Assembly (NCBI GenBank): GCA_903944725.1
Contig: CAJASX010000071.1
Coordinates: 1 to 50,505 of the forward strand
Length of the DNA: 50,505 bases
DNA from: an uncultured beta proteobacterium
GTDB lineage: Bacteria > Pseudomonadota > Gammaproteobacteria > Burkholderiales > Burkholderiaceae
Reading direction: 5' to 3'
Under the pieces are notes generated by a model. That model was given only the letters and a program-made list of their open reading frames with translations, made no database searches and had not been told where the DNA came from. How positions within the stretch are numbered: the first letter of the stretch is position 1; each line of letters opens with the position of its first letter. The translations under genes were made by a program, and so were the position numbers. Below, piece after piece: positions 37,595 to 46,843 of the stretch.

Positions 37595-37752
37595 AGGTTA
37601 GAATTCAAGGCTTTACTAAATTACCGATCTAGCCAGCGGTAATGGTTTTGCCAGTTAGGGTGCATAAAAACTGCGAGCCTGCAAACATAAGCAGGGCCAA
37701 GGTGAATGTAGTTTAGTTGGGGTATTTATGGCTATAACAATTTAAGAAAATC
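37595..37752 (+). promoter_or_regulatory. Leader region of rplM-rpsI, structured
   Basis: The 158 bp before rplM hold two possible hairpins: ATTACC (37620-37625) with GGTAAT (37638-37643), and CCTGC (37678-37682) with GCAGG (37691-37695). The rplM-rpsI operon of E. coli is repressed by L13 binding to its mRNA leader, so an autoregulatory site is plausible. I could not find a clear promoter; TATAAC at 37733 may be a -10 but lacks a good -35. Confidence 0.4.
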
Positions 37753-38181
37753 ATGAAAACTTTTTCCGCAAAACCCGCTGAGGTAAAGCGTGATTGGTTC
37801 GTGATTGACGCTACGGATAAAATCCTCGGTCGTGTCGCCAGTGAAGTGGCACTCCGTCTACGCGGCAAGCACAAACCCGAATTTACCCCCCACGTTGATA
37901 CGGGCGATTTTATCGTCGTCATTAACTCAGCCAAGCTACGCGTTACTGGTACTAAAGGCTTAAACAAAATTTATTACCGTCACAGCGGATACCCAGGTGG
38001 TATTAGCTCGACTAACTTTGACAAAATGCAAGAGCGGTTTCCAGGTCGCGCATTAGAAAAAGCAGTTAAAGGTATGTTGCCTAAGGGCCCACTCGGTTAC
38101 GCCATGATCAAGAAATTGAAAGTGTACGGCGATTCAAACCATCCGCATACGGCTCAACAGCCTAAAGCGCTAGAGATCTAA
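37753..38181 (+). CDS. rplM: 50S ribosomal protein L13
   Basis: A 142-residue ribosomal protein starting [20 protein letters not shown], followed by [20 protein letters not shown] and [20 protein letters not shown], the universal L13 pattern, and the KMLP-type segment [19 protein letters not shown]. Normal length. It is the first gene of the rplM-rpsI operon and in E. coli is the autoregulator of that operon. rpsI starts 9 bp after its stop. Confidence 0.99.
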   Translation: MKTFSAKPAEVKRDWFVIDATDKILGRVASEVALRLRGKHKPEFTPHVDTGDFIVVINSAKLRVTGTKGLNKIYYRHSGYPGGISSTNFDKMQERFPGRALEKAVKGMLPKGPLGYAMIKKLKVYGDSNHPHTAQQPKALEI

Positions 38182-38190
38182 GGACCCCAT

Positions 38191-38592
38191 ATGTCAATAA
38201 ATTACGGAAATTGGAATTACGGTACTGGACGTCGCAAGAGCTCAGTTGCTCGAGTATTTATTAAATCAGGCAAGGGCGACATCATTGTTAATGGCAAGCC
38301 TATCGACGCTTATTTTGCGCGTGAAACCTCACGTATGATTGCTCGTCAACCATTGGCCCTCACTAGTCATCTCACCACTTTTGATATTAAAGTCAATGTA
38401 CATGGCGGTGGTGAAACAGGCCAAGCTGGTGCAGTGCGCCATGGCGTTACACGGGCTTTGATCGATTACGATAATGCTTTAAAACCCACCTTATCAAAGG
38501 CTGGTTTAGTCACACGTGATGCGCGCGAAGTAGAGCGTAAGAAGGTTGGTTTGCATGGCGCGCGTCGCCGTAAACAGTTTAGTAAGCGTTAA
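38191..38592 (+). CDS. rpsI: 30S ribosomal protein S9
   Basis: A 133-residue ribosomal protein. [20 protein letters not shown], the [19 protein letters not shown] segment, and the C-terminal [14 protein letters not shown], whose basic tail reaches the P-site tRNA, are all standard. Start support: the [17 protein letters not shown]-terminus is in keeping with betaproteobacterial S9. It is followed by a clear terminator, so rplM-rpsI forms a two-gene operon. Confidence 0.99.
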   Translation: MSINYGNWNYGTGRRKSSVARVFIKSGKGDIIVNGKPIDAYFARETSRMIARQPLALTSHLTTFDIKVNVHGGGETGQAGAVRHGVTRALIDYDNALKPTLSKAGLVTRDAREVERKKVGLHGARRRKQFSKR

Positions 38593-38615
38593 TTTCGTTC
38601 AAACTGTTTTCGAAA

Positions 38616-38638
38616 GGGTCGCGCAAGCGGCCCTTTTT
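38616..38638 (+). terminator. Intrinsic terminator after rpsI
   Basis: GGGTCGC (38616-38622) pairs with GCGGCCC (38627-38633, one G-U pair) across a GCAA tetraloop, followed by TTTTT at 38634-38638 and further Ts. It lies 24 bp after the rpsI stop and ends the ribosomal-protein operon before argC. Confidence 0.9.
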
Positions 38639-38682
38639 GTTTTTACAATATGCATATAGAGTGAGGCAATAAGGAGAAGGTC

Positions 38683-39741
38683 ATGATTAAGGTTGGCATT
38701 GTGGGCGGAACAGGGTATACCGGTGTGGAGTTATTGCGGCTATTGGCACAGCATCCTCAGGTTCAAATCGAAGCAATTACTTCGCGTAGCGAAGCCGGCA
38801 TGCTGGTTGCAGAGATGTTTCCCTCTTTGCGTGGAAAACTTGACTTAAAATTTGTCACTCCCGAAGCAGCAAATTTAAACCATTGTGATGCGGTATTTTT
38901 TGCTACACCCCATGGTGTTGCAATGTCTCAAGCAAAAGCATTATTAGCCGCCGATGTAAAGATTTTAGATTTGGCCGCCGATTTTCGCTTAAAGGATCCA
39001 GCTGAATTCGAGCAATGGTATGGTATGGCGCATGCCTGCCCAGAAATATTGGCCGAAGCTGTATATGGCTTACCTGAAATCAATCGGGCGGCAATTCAAC
39101 AAGCACGAGTCATTGGCCTAGCAGGGTGTTATCCAACTGCAGTGCAATTAGGTTTAGCGCCCTTGTTAGCGCCAAGCAATAATCAAGCAGGCGCTTTAGT
39201 CGATAGCGAACATATCATTGCCGATGCCAAATCGGGCACTTCTGGCGCTGGTAGAAAGGCAGAAATTGGCACTTTGCTCGCCGAAGCTAGCGATAATTTC
39301 AAGGCTTATGCAGTAAAAGGCCATCGCCATTTACCAGAAATTACCCAAGGCTTGAAAGCGATTGCGGGTCATGAGCACATTGCCCTTACTTTTGTGCCCC
39401 ATTTAACACCCATGATTCGGGGTATTCATGCGACTATTTATGCGCGTTTAACAGCATGCGGTATGGCCCAAGATTATCAGCAGCTCTACGAAAATTATTA
39501 TCGTGACGAACCCTTTGTCGATGTCATGCCTGCGGGTAGCCATCCTGAAACCCGGTCTGTAAGGGGAAGTAATAACATCAGAATCGCGCTTCATCGACCA
39601 GCAAATGGTGACACTTTGGTGATTTTGGTGGTTGAAGACAACTTAGTTAAAGGCGCTTCAGGGCAAGGCGTGCAATGTCTCAATTTAATGTTTGGCTTAC
39701 CTGAAACAATGGGTTTAGAGCAAATTGCCCTGTTACCATAA
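38683..39741 (+). CDS. argC: N-acetyl-gamma-glutamyl-phosphate reductase
   Basis: A 352-residue NADP-dependent reductase of arginine synthesis (type 1 ArgC). The Rossmann motif is [17 protein letters not shown]; the catalytic cysteine lies in [32 protein letters not shown] and the catalytic histidine region [11 protein letters not shown] follow. An AAGGAG ahead of the ATG supports the start. Other arg genes are not in the window, which is usual for the dispersed arginine pathway in proteobacteria. A weak 5-bp hairpin (39780-39792) lies after the stop. Confidence 0.98.
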   Translation: MIKVGIVGGTGYTGVELLRLLAQHPQVQIEAITSRSEAGMLVAEMFPSLRGKLDLKFVTPEAANLNHCDAVFFATPHGVAMSQAKALLAADVKILDLAADFRLKDPAEFEQWYGMAHACPEILAEAVYGLPEINRAAIQQARVIGLAGCYPTAVQLGLAPLLAPSNNQAGALVDSEHIIADAKSGTSGAGRKAEIGTLLAEASDNFKAYAVKGHRHLPEITQGLKAIAGHEHIALTFVPHLTPMIRGIHATIYARLTACGMAQDYQQLYENYYRDEPFVDVMPAGSHPETRSVRGSNNIRIALHRPANGDTLVILVVEDNLVKGASGQGVQCLNLMFGLPETMGLEQIALLP

Positions 39742-39868
39742 GGGGCTATTATTGGTTCGCAGCACTTTAAATCGCTTTTGCAAGGGGCTTGCTTATTAGT
39801 AACCTTTGTGCAAACTTGGGATTTAAAGCCTAAAATAAGCTATTGTCTTTTGACTTAGGAGTAATGCC

Positions 39869-40303
39869 ATGACACAACCATCTGTTACAACTGCTGCCGC
39901 TCTTGACGCCACTGTAGCTAGTGCCGCGGCTGTTGCCACCATTGCAAGTACCACCATTGATTCATCCGAGCCACCAACCCCACTTATTTTTACCGATAGC
40001 GCAGCAGCTAAGGTAGCTGATCTGATTGCTGAAGAAGGTAATAATGAACTCAAGTTACGTGTATTTGTGCAGGGTGGCGGCTGCTCTGGTTTTCAATACG
40101 GCTTTACCTTTGATGATGCAGTTAATGAAGACGACACCCAATTTGAAAAAAATGGTGTGACCTTATTGGTAGATTCAATGAGCTTTCAATATTTGGTGGG
40201 TGCCGAAATTGATTACAAAGAAGATATCAATGGCTCACAGTTTGTGATTAAAAATCCCAATGCAACGACTACCTGTGGTTGTGGATCTTCATTCTCGGCC
40301 TAA
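39869..40303 (+). CDS. erpA: Iron-sulfur cluster insertion protein ErpA with N-terminal extension
   Basis: A 144-residue A-type carrier that delivers Fe-S clusters to apo-enzymes, including those of isoprenoid synthesis. The three cluster cysteines are in [11 protein letters not shown] and [10 protein letters not shown], in normal positions. The ErpA core starts near residue 38 ([16 protein letters not shown]); before it is an Ala/Thr/Ser-rich extension of about 35 residues absent from the 114-residue E. coli protein. A TAGGAG at 39856-39861, 7 bases before the ATG, supports the long form. No other ATG occurs before the core. It converges on anmK with 12 bp between stops. Confidence 0.95.
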   Translation: MTQPSVTTAAALDATVASAAAVATIASTTIDSSEPPTPLIFTDSAAAKVADLIAEEGNNELKLRVFVQGGGCSGFQYGFTFDDAVNEDDTQFEKNGVTLLVDSMSFQYLVGAEIDYKEDINGSQFVIKNPNATTTCGCGSSFSA

Positions 40304-40315
40304 TATATTTACAAT

Positions 40316-41452
40316 TTAGTTAGGGTAGTAAGCTCCTAAGATACGGGGTCCTGCAGCACCAGTTACGGCCGGCACATTAGCTGGCCGTTTATTTATATGA
40401 GCCCATGCTAGCCAAGCAAACGCTAGGCCCTCGACCCATTGCGGCCGAACTCCATGGGCAGAACTTAAATCTACAGCCAACTGATACCCCATCATATCAA
40501 TTGCTTTTGTGCGTAGTAAAGAAATTAAGGCGGTGTTATTTGCGCCACCACCACAAATAATGAGACGCTCTACGTCGGGTAAATATTGCTTTAGTGCATT
40601 GCATACAGAGAGGCAGGTCAGCGCCATTAAGGTCGCTTGAATATCTACGGGTTTAAGCTTACAGTTAACCAGTTGGTGTTCTAGCCAAGATAAATTAAAG
40701 TAATCTCTTCCCGTACTTTTGGGCGGCATTTTTTGAAAATAAGAATCGCATAGCATCGCTCGAAGTAATTCAGCATCACAATTACCGCTTGCCCCCCATG
40801 ATCCGTCTTCATCAAAGGGTTTGCCTAAATTAGTTTGTATCCAGCTATCAAGCAAAAGGTTGCTGGGCCCAGTATCAAAACCAAAAATGGGCCAAGCTGC
40901 TTTTGGCAAGAGGGTTAAATTAGCAATACCACCGAGATTGAGTACTGCTCGATTTTCGTTAGGCGAGCTAAATTGCTGCGCATGAAAAGCTGGCACTAAA
41001 GGTGCCCCCTGGCCGCCAGCAGCTAAATCGCGTTGGCGAAAATCAGCAACCACAGCAATCCCCGTTTTTTCTGCCAATAATGCCGCATTCAGGGTTTGGT
41101 GCGAAAAAGCATGACCACTTGGTAGATTTGGTTGATGACGAATGGTTTGGCCATGCGCCCCTATCGCAGTAATATCGCTTGCTTGCAACCGTGCTTTAGC
41201 AAGCAAAGTTTCTACCACTTGAGCATAAGCCATAGCCAAATCATTCGCAGCTAAATGTTCACGATGGATTTCATTGACACCAGTACTTTGTAGTTGAAAT
41301 AGCATTTCACGAAGAGCGGGGGCAAAAGGTGCAGTCACACCATCAAGCGGCTGTGCTTGGCCATCCTCGGTAATTTTTGCCAAAACGGCGTCAATACCAT
41401 CTAAGCTGGTGCCCGACATAATACCTAGATAAAAGGCCGCTGGTGTGGCTAT
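40316..41452 (-). CDS. anmK: Anhydro-N-acetylmuramic acid kinase (probable AUA start)
   Basis: The enzyme phosphorylates and opens 1,6-anhydro-MurNAc during peptidoglycan recycling. GIMSGTSLDGIDAVLA, AIGAHGQTIRHQPN, VADFRQRDLAAGGQGAPLVP, NLGGIANLT, GFDTGPSN and ICGGGANN are all family motifs, and length is normal. The first ATG is at 41419, inside the conserved N-terminal strand. Upstream the frame continues as TPAAFYLGI directly into MSGTSLDG, matching family N-termini. No ATG, GTG or TTG is available upstream, but an ATA at 41452-41450 follows AGGAG (41459-41463) by 6 bases. I therefore place the start there, giving 378 residues; a conservative annotation would use 41419 (367 residues). A CCTCTT/AAGAGG hairpin (41483-41497) lies in the leader. 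Confidence 0.9.
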   Translation of the reverse strand: MATPAAFYLGIMSGTSLDGIDAVLAKITEDGQAQPLDGVTAPFAPALREMLFQLQSTGVNEIHREHLAANDLAMAYAQVVETLLAKARLQASDITAIGAHGQTIRHQPNLPSGHAFSHQTLNAALLAEKTGIAVVADFRQRDLAAGGQGAPLVPAFHAQQFSSPNENRAVLNLGGIANLTLLPKAAWPIFGFDTGPSNLLLDSWIQTNLGKPFDEDGSWGASGNCDAELLRAMLCDSYFQKMPPKSTGRDYFNLSWLEHQLVNCKLKPVDIQATLMALTCLSVCNALKQYLPDVERLIICGGGANNTALISLLRTKAIDMMGYQLAVDLSSAHGVRPQWVEGLAFAWLAWAHINKRPANVPAVTGAAGPRILGAYYPN

Positions 41453-41567
41453 GGCTAACTCCTGAAATGCATCGTTTTTAGGCCTCTTTCTAAGAGGTGC
41501 GACAATTGTATTTATTCATTTTAGACAATGAAACGGTAACTTACCTCACGTGTTCATTTAATTCAGT

Positions 41568-42806
41568 ATGACGGCTAAAAACCAGCAAAACAACTTCCCT
41601 TTGACCCCAGCTGTATTTACCGCGCTAGAAGTGACCAAACGCGGCTGCGACGAGCTATTAGTTGAGGCCGATTGGCTGACTAAGTTAGCGCGTAGCCAAG
41701 CAATTGAGCAGCCATTACGGATTAAATTGGGACTTGACCCCACTGCCCCAGATATTCATTTAGGGCATACAGTGGTATTAAATAAGCTGCGGCAATTGCA
41801 AGATTTGGGGCATACCGTTATTTTCTTGATTGGTGATTTCACTAGTACGATTGGTGATCCTTCGGGGCGAAATTCAACTCGACCACCATTAACAGTCGAA
41901 GCCATAGCTGAAAATGCAAAAACCTATTACAAACAAGCTAGTATGGTGTTGGATCCCAATAAAACTGAGGTGCGTTACAACAGCGAGTGGTGTGACCCAC
42001 TCGGCGCACGAGGCATGATTCAGTTGGCTGCAAAATATACTGTGGCGCGCATGCTCGAGCGCGATGATTTTACGAAACGCTATAAGAGTGGCACGCCAAT
42101 TTCGGTTCACGAATTTTTATATCCTTTAATGCAAGGCTACGATTCAGTTGCCTTAAAGAGTGATTTAGAGATAGGGGGAACTGATCAAAAATTTAATTTA
42201 CTGGTAGGACGTGAATTACAACGTGAGTATGGCCAAGAACCCCAGTGCATCTTAACCATGCCGTTGCTGGTTGGACTTGATGGCGTTGAAAAAATGAGCA
42301 AGTCTAAAAATAACTATGTCGGTATTAGCGAGCCAGCCAACGAAATGTTTGGTAAGCTCATGAGTATTTCAGACGAGTTAATGTGGGATTACTATTTGCT
42401 CTTATCGTTTCGCCCTATTGCTGAAATCGATTTAATGAAACAAGAAGTTGCTGCTGGTCGTAACCCCCGCGACTGTAAAGTGCTACTCGCACAAGAAATA
42501 GTGAGTCGTTTTCATTCAAGCCAAGAAGCTGATAAAGCCCTCGACGATTTTAATCATCGAGCTAAGGGAGGGGTACCAGACGATATACCCGAGGTAAGGC
42601 TCGAGGGCGCCCCCTTGGGTCTCGCAGCCCTATTAAAAATGGCTGGTTTAGCGCCATCGACCACCGAAGCAAATCGCAATATTGAGCAAAACGGCGTGAA
42701 GATTGATGGTGTAGTGATAAGTGATAAAACGATAAAACTTGATGCTGGAAATTATATTGTGCAGCTTGGTAAGCGCCGTTTTGCTAAGGTAACACTAACT
42801 AAATAA
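41568..42806 (+). CDS. tyrS: Tyrosyl-tRNA synthetase
   Basis: A 412-residue class I synthetase of the TyrRS type common in Burkholderiales (TyrZ-like). The HIGH motif is HLGH in [18 protein letters not shown], and the KMSKS loop is present in [14 protein letters not shown]. An S4 RNA-binding domain closes the protein ([40 protein letters not shown]). The stop directly abuts the convergent ruvB stop with no bases between. It is divergent from anmK; the roughly 115 bp between them hold both leaders. Confidence 0.98.
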   Translation: MTAKNQQNNFPLTPAVFTALEVTKRGCDELLVEADWLTKLARSQAIEQPLRIKLGLDPTAPDIHLGHTVVLNKLRQLQDLGHTVIFLIGDFTSTIGDPSGRNSTRPPLTVEAIAENAKTYYKQASMVLDPNKTEVRYNSEWCDPLGARGMIQLAAKYTVARMLERDDFTKRYKSGTPISVHEFLYPLMQGYDSVALKSDLEIGGTDQKFNLLVGRELQREYGQEPQCILTMPLLVGLDGVEKMSKSKNNYVGISEPANEMFGKLMSISDELMWDYYLLLSFRPIAEIDLMKQEVAAGRNPRDCKVLLAQEIVSRFHSSQEADKALDDFNHRAKGGVPDDIPEVRLEGAPLGLAALLKMAGLAPSTTEANRNIEQNGVKIDGVVISDKTIKLDAGNYIVQLGKRRFAKVTLTK

Positions 42807-43874
42807 CTAGTTTAGCAAATCAAGATTAGCTGAATTATTGGGCGGGGTTAGGCCAAAGTGTTCGTAAGCTAAACGCGTTGCAATGCGGCCACGCGAGGTG
42901 CGCTGCAAATAACCTTGTTGAATTAAGTAAGGCTCTAAAACGTCTTCGATCGTATCGCGCTCCTCGCCAATAGCTGCCGCCAAATTATCGATACCTACTG
43001 GGCCACCATCAAATTTATATAAAACGGCTTCTAATAGTTTGCGATCCATTACATCAAAGCCGCTAGGATCAACATCTAACATGAGCAGGGCAGCATCAGC
43101 GATTGCTTTAGTAATAACTCCACTACCTTTGACTTCGGCAAAATCTCGTACCCTGCGTAACAGACGGTTTGCTACCCGCGGCGTACCACGAGCCCGCTGA
43201 GCAATTTCAACCGAGCCCGCTGGATCAATTTTCGCTTTCAGTAAATTGGCCGAGCGCTCAATAATGCGGGTTAACTCTTCGGTGGTATAGAACTCGAGTC
43301 GCGCCACAATACCAAAGCGATCGCGTAAGGGGTTGGTAAGCATGCCTGCGCGTGTCGTAGCGCCAATTAAGGTGAAGGGCTTTAACTCTAATTTCACACT
43401 GCGCGCTGCAGGCCCTTCACCAATCATAATATCAAGCGTGTAATCCTCTAAGGCTGGATACAAAATTTCTTCAACAATCGGCGAAAGGCGGTGAATCTCA
43501 TCAATAAATAAGACATCATTAGTTTCGAGATTAGTTAATAAAGCGGCTAGGTCGCCCGGCCGATCAAGTACTGGCCCACTAGTCTGGCGTAAATTGACTC
43601 CTAGTTCGCGGGCAATAATATGCGCTAAGGTTGTTTTCCCAAGCCCAGGTGGTCCAAAGAGTAAAACATGATCGAGTGCTTCTTGACGAGCGCGGGTAGC
43701 AGTAATAAAAATTTCGAGTTGTTCGCGGGCTTTAGTTTGGCCGACATATTCATCAAGTTGTTTAGGGCGAAGAGCCCGTTCAAATAGGGCCTCAGAATTA
43801 CCAGCTGCGCTGACAATACGCTCTGCTGCACCATCATCAGGTACTGCACTTAAGTCATCAGTATGAATTGCCAT
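42807..43874 (-). CDS. ruvB: Holliday junction branch migration ATPase RuvB
   Basis: A 355-residue AAA+ motor. Walker A is [15 protein letters not shown], Walker [12 protein letters not shown], sensor 1 [18 protein letters not shown], and a winged-helix domain ends with [23 protein letters not shown]. The N-terminal [18 protein letters not shown] is standard. It drives branch migration with RuvA. It is the last gene of the dusB-fis-purH-ruvC-ruvA-ruvB cluster, 27 bp after ruvA, and its stop touches the tyrS stop on the other strand. Confidence 0.99.
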   Translation of the reverse strand: MAIHTDDLSAVPDDGAAERIVSAAGNSEALFERALRPKQLDEYVGQTKAREQLEIFITATRARQEALDHVLLFGPPGLGKTTLAHIIARELGVNLRQTSGPVLDRPGDLAALLTNLETNDVLFIDEIHRLSPIVEEILYPALEDYTLDIMIGEGPAARSVKLELKPFTLIGATTRAGMLTNPLRDRFGIVARLEFYTTEELTRIIERSANLLKAKIDPAGSVEIAQRARGTPRVANRLLRRVRDFAEVKGSGVITKAIADAALLMLDVDPSGFDVMDRKLLEAVLYKFDGGPVGIDNLAAAIGEERDTIEDVLEPYLIQQGYLQRTSRGRIATRLAYEHFGLTPPNNSANLDLLN

Positions 43875-43901
43875 GCTAGCAGTGTATTCGTTTGCGAGAA
43901 A

Positions 43902-44492
43902 TTAAATTTTAGAAAGCGACTTTAGGCCTAAGCGAATGCCTTCAGAAACCGAGGTATCGGGCGGTATTTGTTTAAGAGCAAAGAGAGCCTCTTTTTCGGA
44001 ATAGCCTAAGGAGAGGAGAGCCTGCAGTACTTCATTATTGGCTAGGGTAATTGAAGAGCTGCCAGCACCATCGACACCGATGCCCAAATCAGGCCCTAAT
44101 TTCCCTTTTAATTCAAGCAGCAGGCGCTCTGCAGTTTTTTTGCCAATACCGGGCACCTGGGTTAAGCGAATCGTTTCTTGAGCAGCAATGGCAAGTACTA
44201 ACTCGTTCACGTTCATGCCAGAAAGCAGGGCTAGGGCAGTACGTGAACCGACTCCGCTAATTTTAATTAAAGCCCGAAAGGCCATGCGCTCGTTTTCAGT
44301 GGCAAAACCAAATAATTGTTGCGCATCTTCGCGCACCTGAAAGTGCGTTAATAAGGTCACCATTTGATTGAGTTTTGGTAGGCCATAAAGCGTGCTCATC
44401 GGCACATCAATTTCATAGCCCACACCTTGGCAGTCAACCAATAGCCGAGGAGGGTGAATCGCAATAAGAGTTCCGTGAATCCGACCAATCAT
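43902..44492 (-). CDS. ruvA: Holliday junction DNA helicase subunit RuvA
   Basis: A 196-residue junction-binding protein. It has the N-terminal OB domain ([37 protein letters not shown]), the helix-hairpin-helix region ([18 protein letters not shown] and [19 protein letters not shown]) and the C-terminal RuvB-binding domain ([20 protein letters not shown]). Normal length; 9 bp after ruvC. RuvA tetramers hold the junction for RuvB and RuvC. Confidence 0.98.
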   Translation of the reverse strand: MIGRIHGTLIAIHPPRLLVDCQGVGYEIDVPMSTLYGLPKLNQMVTLLTHFQVREDAQQLFGFATENERMAFRALIKISGVGSRTALALLSGMNVNELVLAIAAQETIRLTQVPGIGKKTAERLLLELKGKLGPDLGIGVDGAGSSSITLANNEVLQALLSLGYSEKEALFALKQIPPDTSVSEGIRLGLKSLSKI

Positions 44493-44501
44493 ATGAGACT
44501 A

Positions 44502-44975
44502 TTATCCTTTGAAGTGATGGGCAGCACAAATCGCTACCCCTAAGGCGTCCGATGCATCAGTTCCAGGCGCACGATTAAGGCGTAATAAACGTTTAATCAT
44601 GTCTTGCATTTGGGTTTTTGCAGCGCGACCAGTGCCTACAATCGCTTGCTTCACTCGTAAGGCGCTGTATTCAGCCACAGGTAGTTGTGCCGACACTAAG
44701 GCAGCAATCACTGCACCCCGTGCTTGTCCTAACATTAAGGTCGAGCGCGGGTTTACATTTAAAAATACCTCTTCAATTGCTGCTGCATCTGGCTGATATT
44801 GCTCTAAAACTTCTTTGATTCCTACATAGAGAGTACCGAGCCGTTCGGGCAAGCCTTTACTAGAGTCACCACTTTGAATTGTGCCCGATGCTACATAGCG
44901 CAATTGTTGCCCATCCACATCAATAATGCCAAACCCAGTAGTACGTAAGCCTGGGTCGATTCCGATCCAACGCAT
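44502..44975 (-). CDS. ruvC: Crossover junction endodeoxyribonuclease RuvC
   Basis: A 157-residue Holliday junction resolvase. The four acidic catalytic residues are seen as D7 ([14 protein letters not shown]), E68 ([12 protein letters not shown]) and D140 with D143 ([17 protein letters not shown]). The ATG at 44975 gives the canonical [11 protein letters not shown] start and lies 4 bp after the purH stop; the frame is open to 45086, but that region is purH coding sequence. It cuts junctions presented by RuvAB. Confidence 0.98.
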   Translation of the reverse strand: MRWIGIDPGLRTTGFGIIDVDGQQLRYVASGTIQSGDSSKGLPERLGTLYVGIKEVLEQYQPDAAAIEEVFLNVNPRSTLMLGQARGAVIAALVSAQLPVAEYSALRVKQAIVGTGRAAKTQMQDMIKRLLRLNRAPGTDASDALGVAICAAHHFKG

Positions 44976-44979
44976 CGAC

Positions 44980-46572
44980 TTAGTGACGGAAATGGCGAAC
45001 GCCAGTAAAGACCATGGCAATATCCGTTTCATTCGCAGCGGCAATAATTTCATCATCGCGCATGCTGCCGCCTGGTTGAATGACACTAGTGGCGCCCGCT
45101 GCTACCACCACATCAAGACCATCACGGAAAGGAAAAAAAGCATCGCTAGCCACTACTGAGCCCACTAGACTTAAACCTGCATGCTCTGCTTTAATTTTGG
45201 CAATACGTGCTGAATCAACCCGACTCATTTGACCGGCACCGATGCCTAAAGTCATCCCATTCCCACAATACACAATGGCATTCGACTTGACAAATTTCGC
45301 AATACGCCAAGCAAAAAGTAGGTCTTTTAATTCTTGCGAGTTAGGTTGGCGTCGTGTAACCACCTTAAATTCAGTGGGTAAACAATTTTTCGTATCAGAG
45401 GTTTGAACCAAAAGACCGCCCCCAACCCGTTTGAAATCATAGCGATTGGTAGCATATGCTAGGGAAATCTCTAGTAAACGAACATTTTCTTTGCTAGCAA
45501 AGAAAGCTTTAGCTTCAGCAGTAAAGCTTGGAGCAATTAACACTTCAACAAATTGCTTAGCAATTGCTTCAGCAACGGCGCCATCACAAATAGTGTTCAG
45601 TGCGATGATGCCGCCAAATGCCGAACTTGGATCAGTTTGCCAAGCCTTTTGATATGCCTCAAGCGTACTTGAGCCGAGCGCAACTCCACACGGGTTCGCA
45701 TGTTTAACAATTACACAAGCAATCGGGTTTGCGCCCAAGGAGTTTTCTACTGGTAGAAAACTTTTGACACATTCCCAAGCGGCATCAGCATCAGCAATAT
45801 TGTTATAAGACAAGGCCTTACCTTGTATTTGCTGATAATTTACTAAAGCACCAGGAATTGGATTGATATCGCGATAGAAGGCAGCAGCTTGATGGGGGTT
45901 TTCGCCATAACGCATCTCTTGCACTTTTTCAAAGGCTAAATGCAAGGTATTAGGAAAGAGCGAACGTTGCTGATGATCTAAGCGATCGTCTAAAGAAGAT
46001 AAGTAGTTAGCAATCGCCCCATCATACTGAGCCGTATGAGCAAAAACTTTTTTGGCTAAGCGTAAATTAGTAGTATAAGAAACTACGTTGTGCTGTTGAC
46101 GCATTTCAGTTAATACACCATCATAATCTTCTGGAGAAATTAATACTGTCACATCGTGATGATTTTTAGCTGCAGCGCGTAACATCGCAGGGCCGCCAAT
46201 ATCAATATTTTCAATTGCATCAGAAAAATTACAAGTTTCTTGTGCGACTGTAGCATTAAACGGATATAAATTAATCACTAAAAGATCAATCGTTTGAATA
46301 CCATGCTCTTTAAGTGCTGCCATATGCTCGGTAGAAGCGCGCCTTGCTAGCAACCCCCCATGTACCATGGGGTGCAGGGTTTTAACCCGACCATCGAGCA
46401 TTTCAGGAAACTGCGTTAAAGAAGAAACTTCAAGCACGGGCAAGTTGTTATCAGCCAATAATTTAGCAGTACCCCCTGTTGAAATTAATTTGATACCTAG
46501 CTCATGCAGGGCTTGAGCTAAAGGCAGAATGCCCGTTTTATCAGAGACTGAAAGTAGTGCAGTTTGAATCAT
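44980..46572 (-). CDS. purH: Bifunctional AICAR transformylase/IMP cyclohydrolase
   Basis: A 530-residue enzyme of the last two steps of purine synthesis. The N-terminal MGS-like IMP cyclohydrolase domain ([47 protein letters not shown]) is followed by the transformylase domain ([59 protein letters not shown]) and the end [10 protein letters not shown]. The N-terminus and length are standard. It lies 20 bp after fis and just before ruvC, a typical betaproteobacterial order. Confidence 0.99.
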   Translation of the reverse strand: MIQTALLSVSDKTGILPLAQALHELGIKLISTGGTAKLLADNNLPVLEVSSLTQFPEMLDGRVKTLHPMVHGGLLARRASTEHMAALKEHGIQTIDLLVINLYPFNATVAQETCNFSDAIENIDIGGPAMLRAAAKNHHDVTVLISPEDYDGVLTEMRQQHNVVSYTTNLRLAKKVFAHTAQYDGAIANYLSSLDDRLDHQQRSLFPNTLHLAFEKVQEMRYGENPHQAAAFYRDINPIPGALVNYQQIQGKALSYNNIADADAAWECVKSFLPVENSLGANPIACVIVKHANPCGVALGSSTLEAYQKAWQTDPSSAFGGIIALNTICDGAVAEAIAKQFVEVLIAPSFTAEAKAFFASKENVRLLEISLAYATNRYDFKRVGGGLLVQTSDTKNCLPTEFKVVTRRQPNSQELKDLLFAWRIAKFVKSNAIVYCGNGMTLGIGAGQMSRVDSARIAKIKAEHAGLSLVGSVVASDAFFPFRDGLDVVVAAGATSVIQPGGSMRDDEIIAAANETDIAMVFTGVRHFRH

Positions 46573-46592
46573 GATGAATAGGGTTGATCAGA

Positions 46593-46832
46593 TTATTTAA
46601 TTAAATTGTATTGCCGTAATTTTTTATGCAGGGTATTGCGATTAAGGCCAAGATAGTGTGCTGCTAGTGATTGATTTTGATTCGCATGGCGCATGACAAT
46701 TTCAAGCATGGGTTTTTCAACAACATTAAGTACCATTTCATAGACATCGCTCGGTGCTGCACCCTTAAGGTCATCTAGATAAATTTGTAGCTGCGTCTGA
46801 ATGCAGGCAGAAATTGGATTTTTATTGGACAT
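46593..46832 (-). CDS. fis: Fis-type DNA-binding protein
   Basis: A 79-residue nucleoid-associated regulator. The helix-turn-helix at the C-terminus (NQNQSLAAHYLGLNRNTLHKKLRQYNL) is characteristic of Fis, here quoted by its core AAHYLGLNRNTLHKKL; the centre VVEKPMLEIVMRHA is the dimerisation part. It is shorter than the 98-residue E. coli Fis at the N-terminus, which is normal for betaproteobacteria. It directly follows dusB, as in E. coli where dusB-fis is one growth-rate-regulated operon. Confidence 0.97.
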   Translation of the reverse strand: MSNKNPISACIQTQLQIYLDDLKGAAPSDVYEMVLNVVEKPMLEIVMRHANQNQSLAAHYLGLNRNTLHKKLRQYNLIK

Positions 46833-46843
46833 AGTTAAAAATA

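Noticed and set aside
37533-37601. Small GTG-started open frame of 22 codons inside the candidate sRNA
   Set aside because: No Shine-Dalgarno, the frame runs through the terminator hairpin and the U-tract, and the composition is explained by RNA structure.
39780-39797. GCAAG-GGG-CTTGC hairpin followed by TTATT after argC
   Set aside because: Only five base pairs and a weak T-rich tail; may help end argC but cannot be supported as a terminator.
44976-45086. Upstream extension of ruvC
   Set aside because: Open frame, but it overlaps the 3' end of purH; the canonical RuvC N-terminus starts at 44975.
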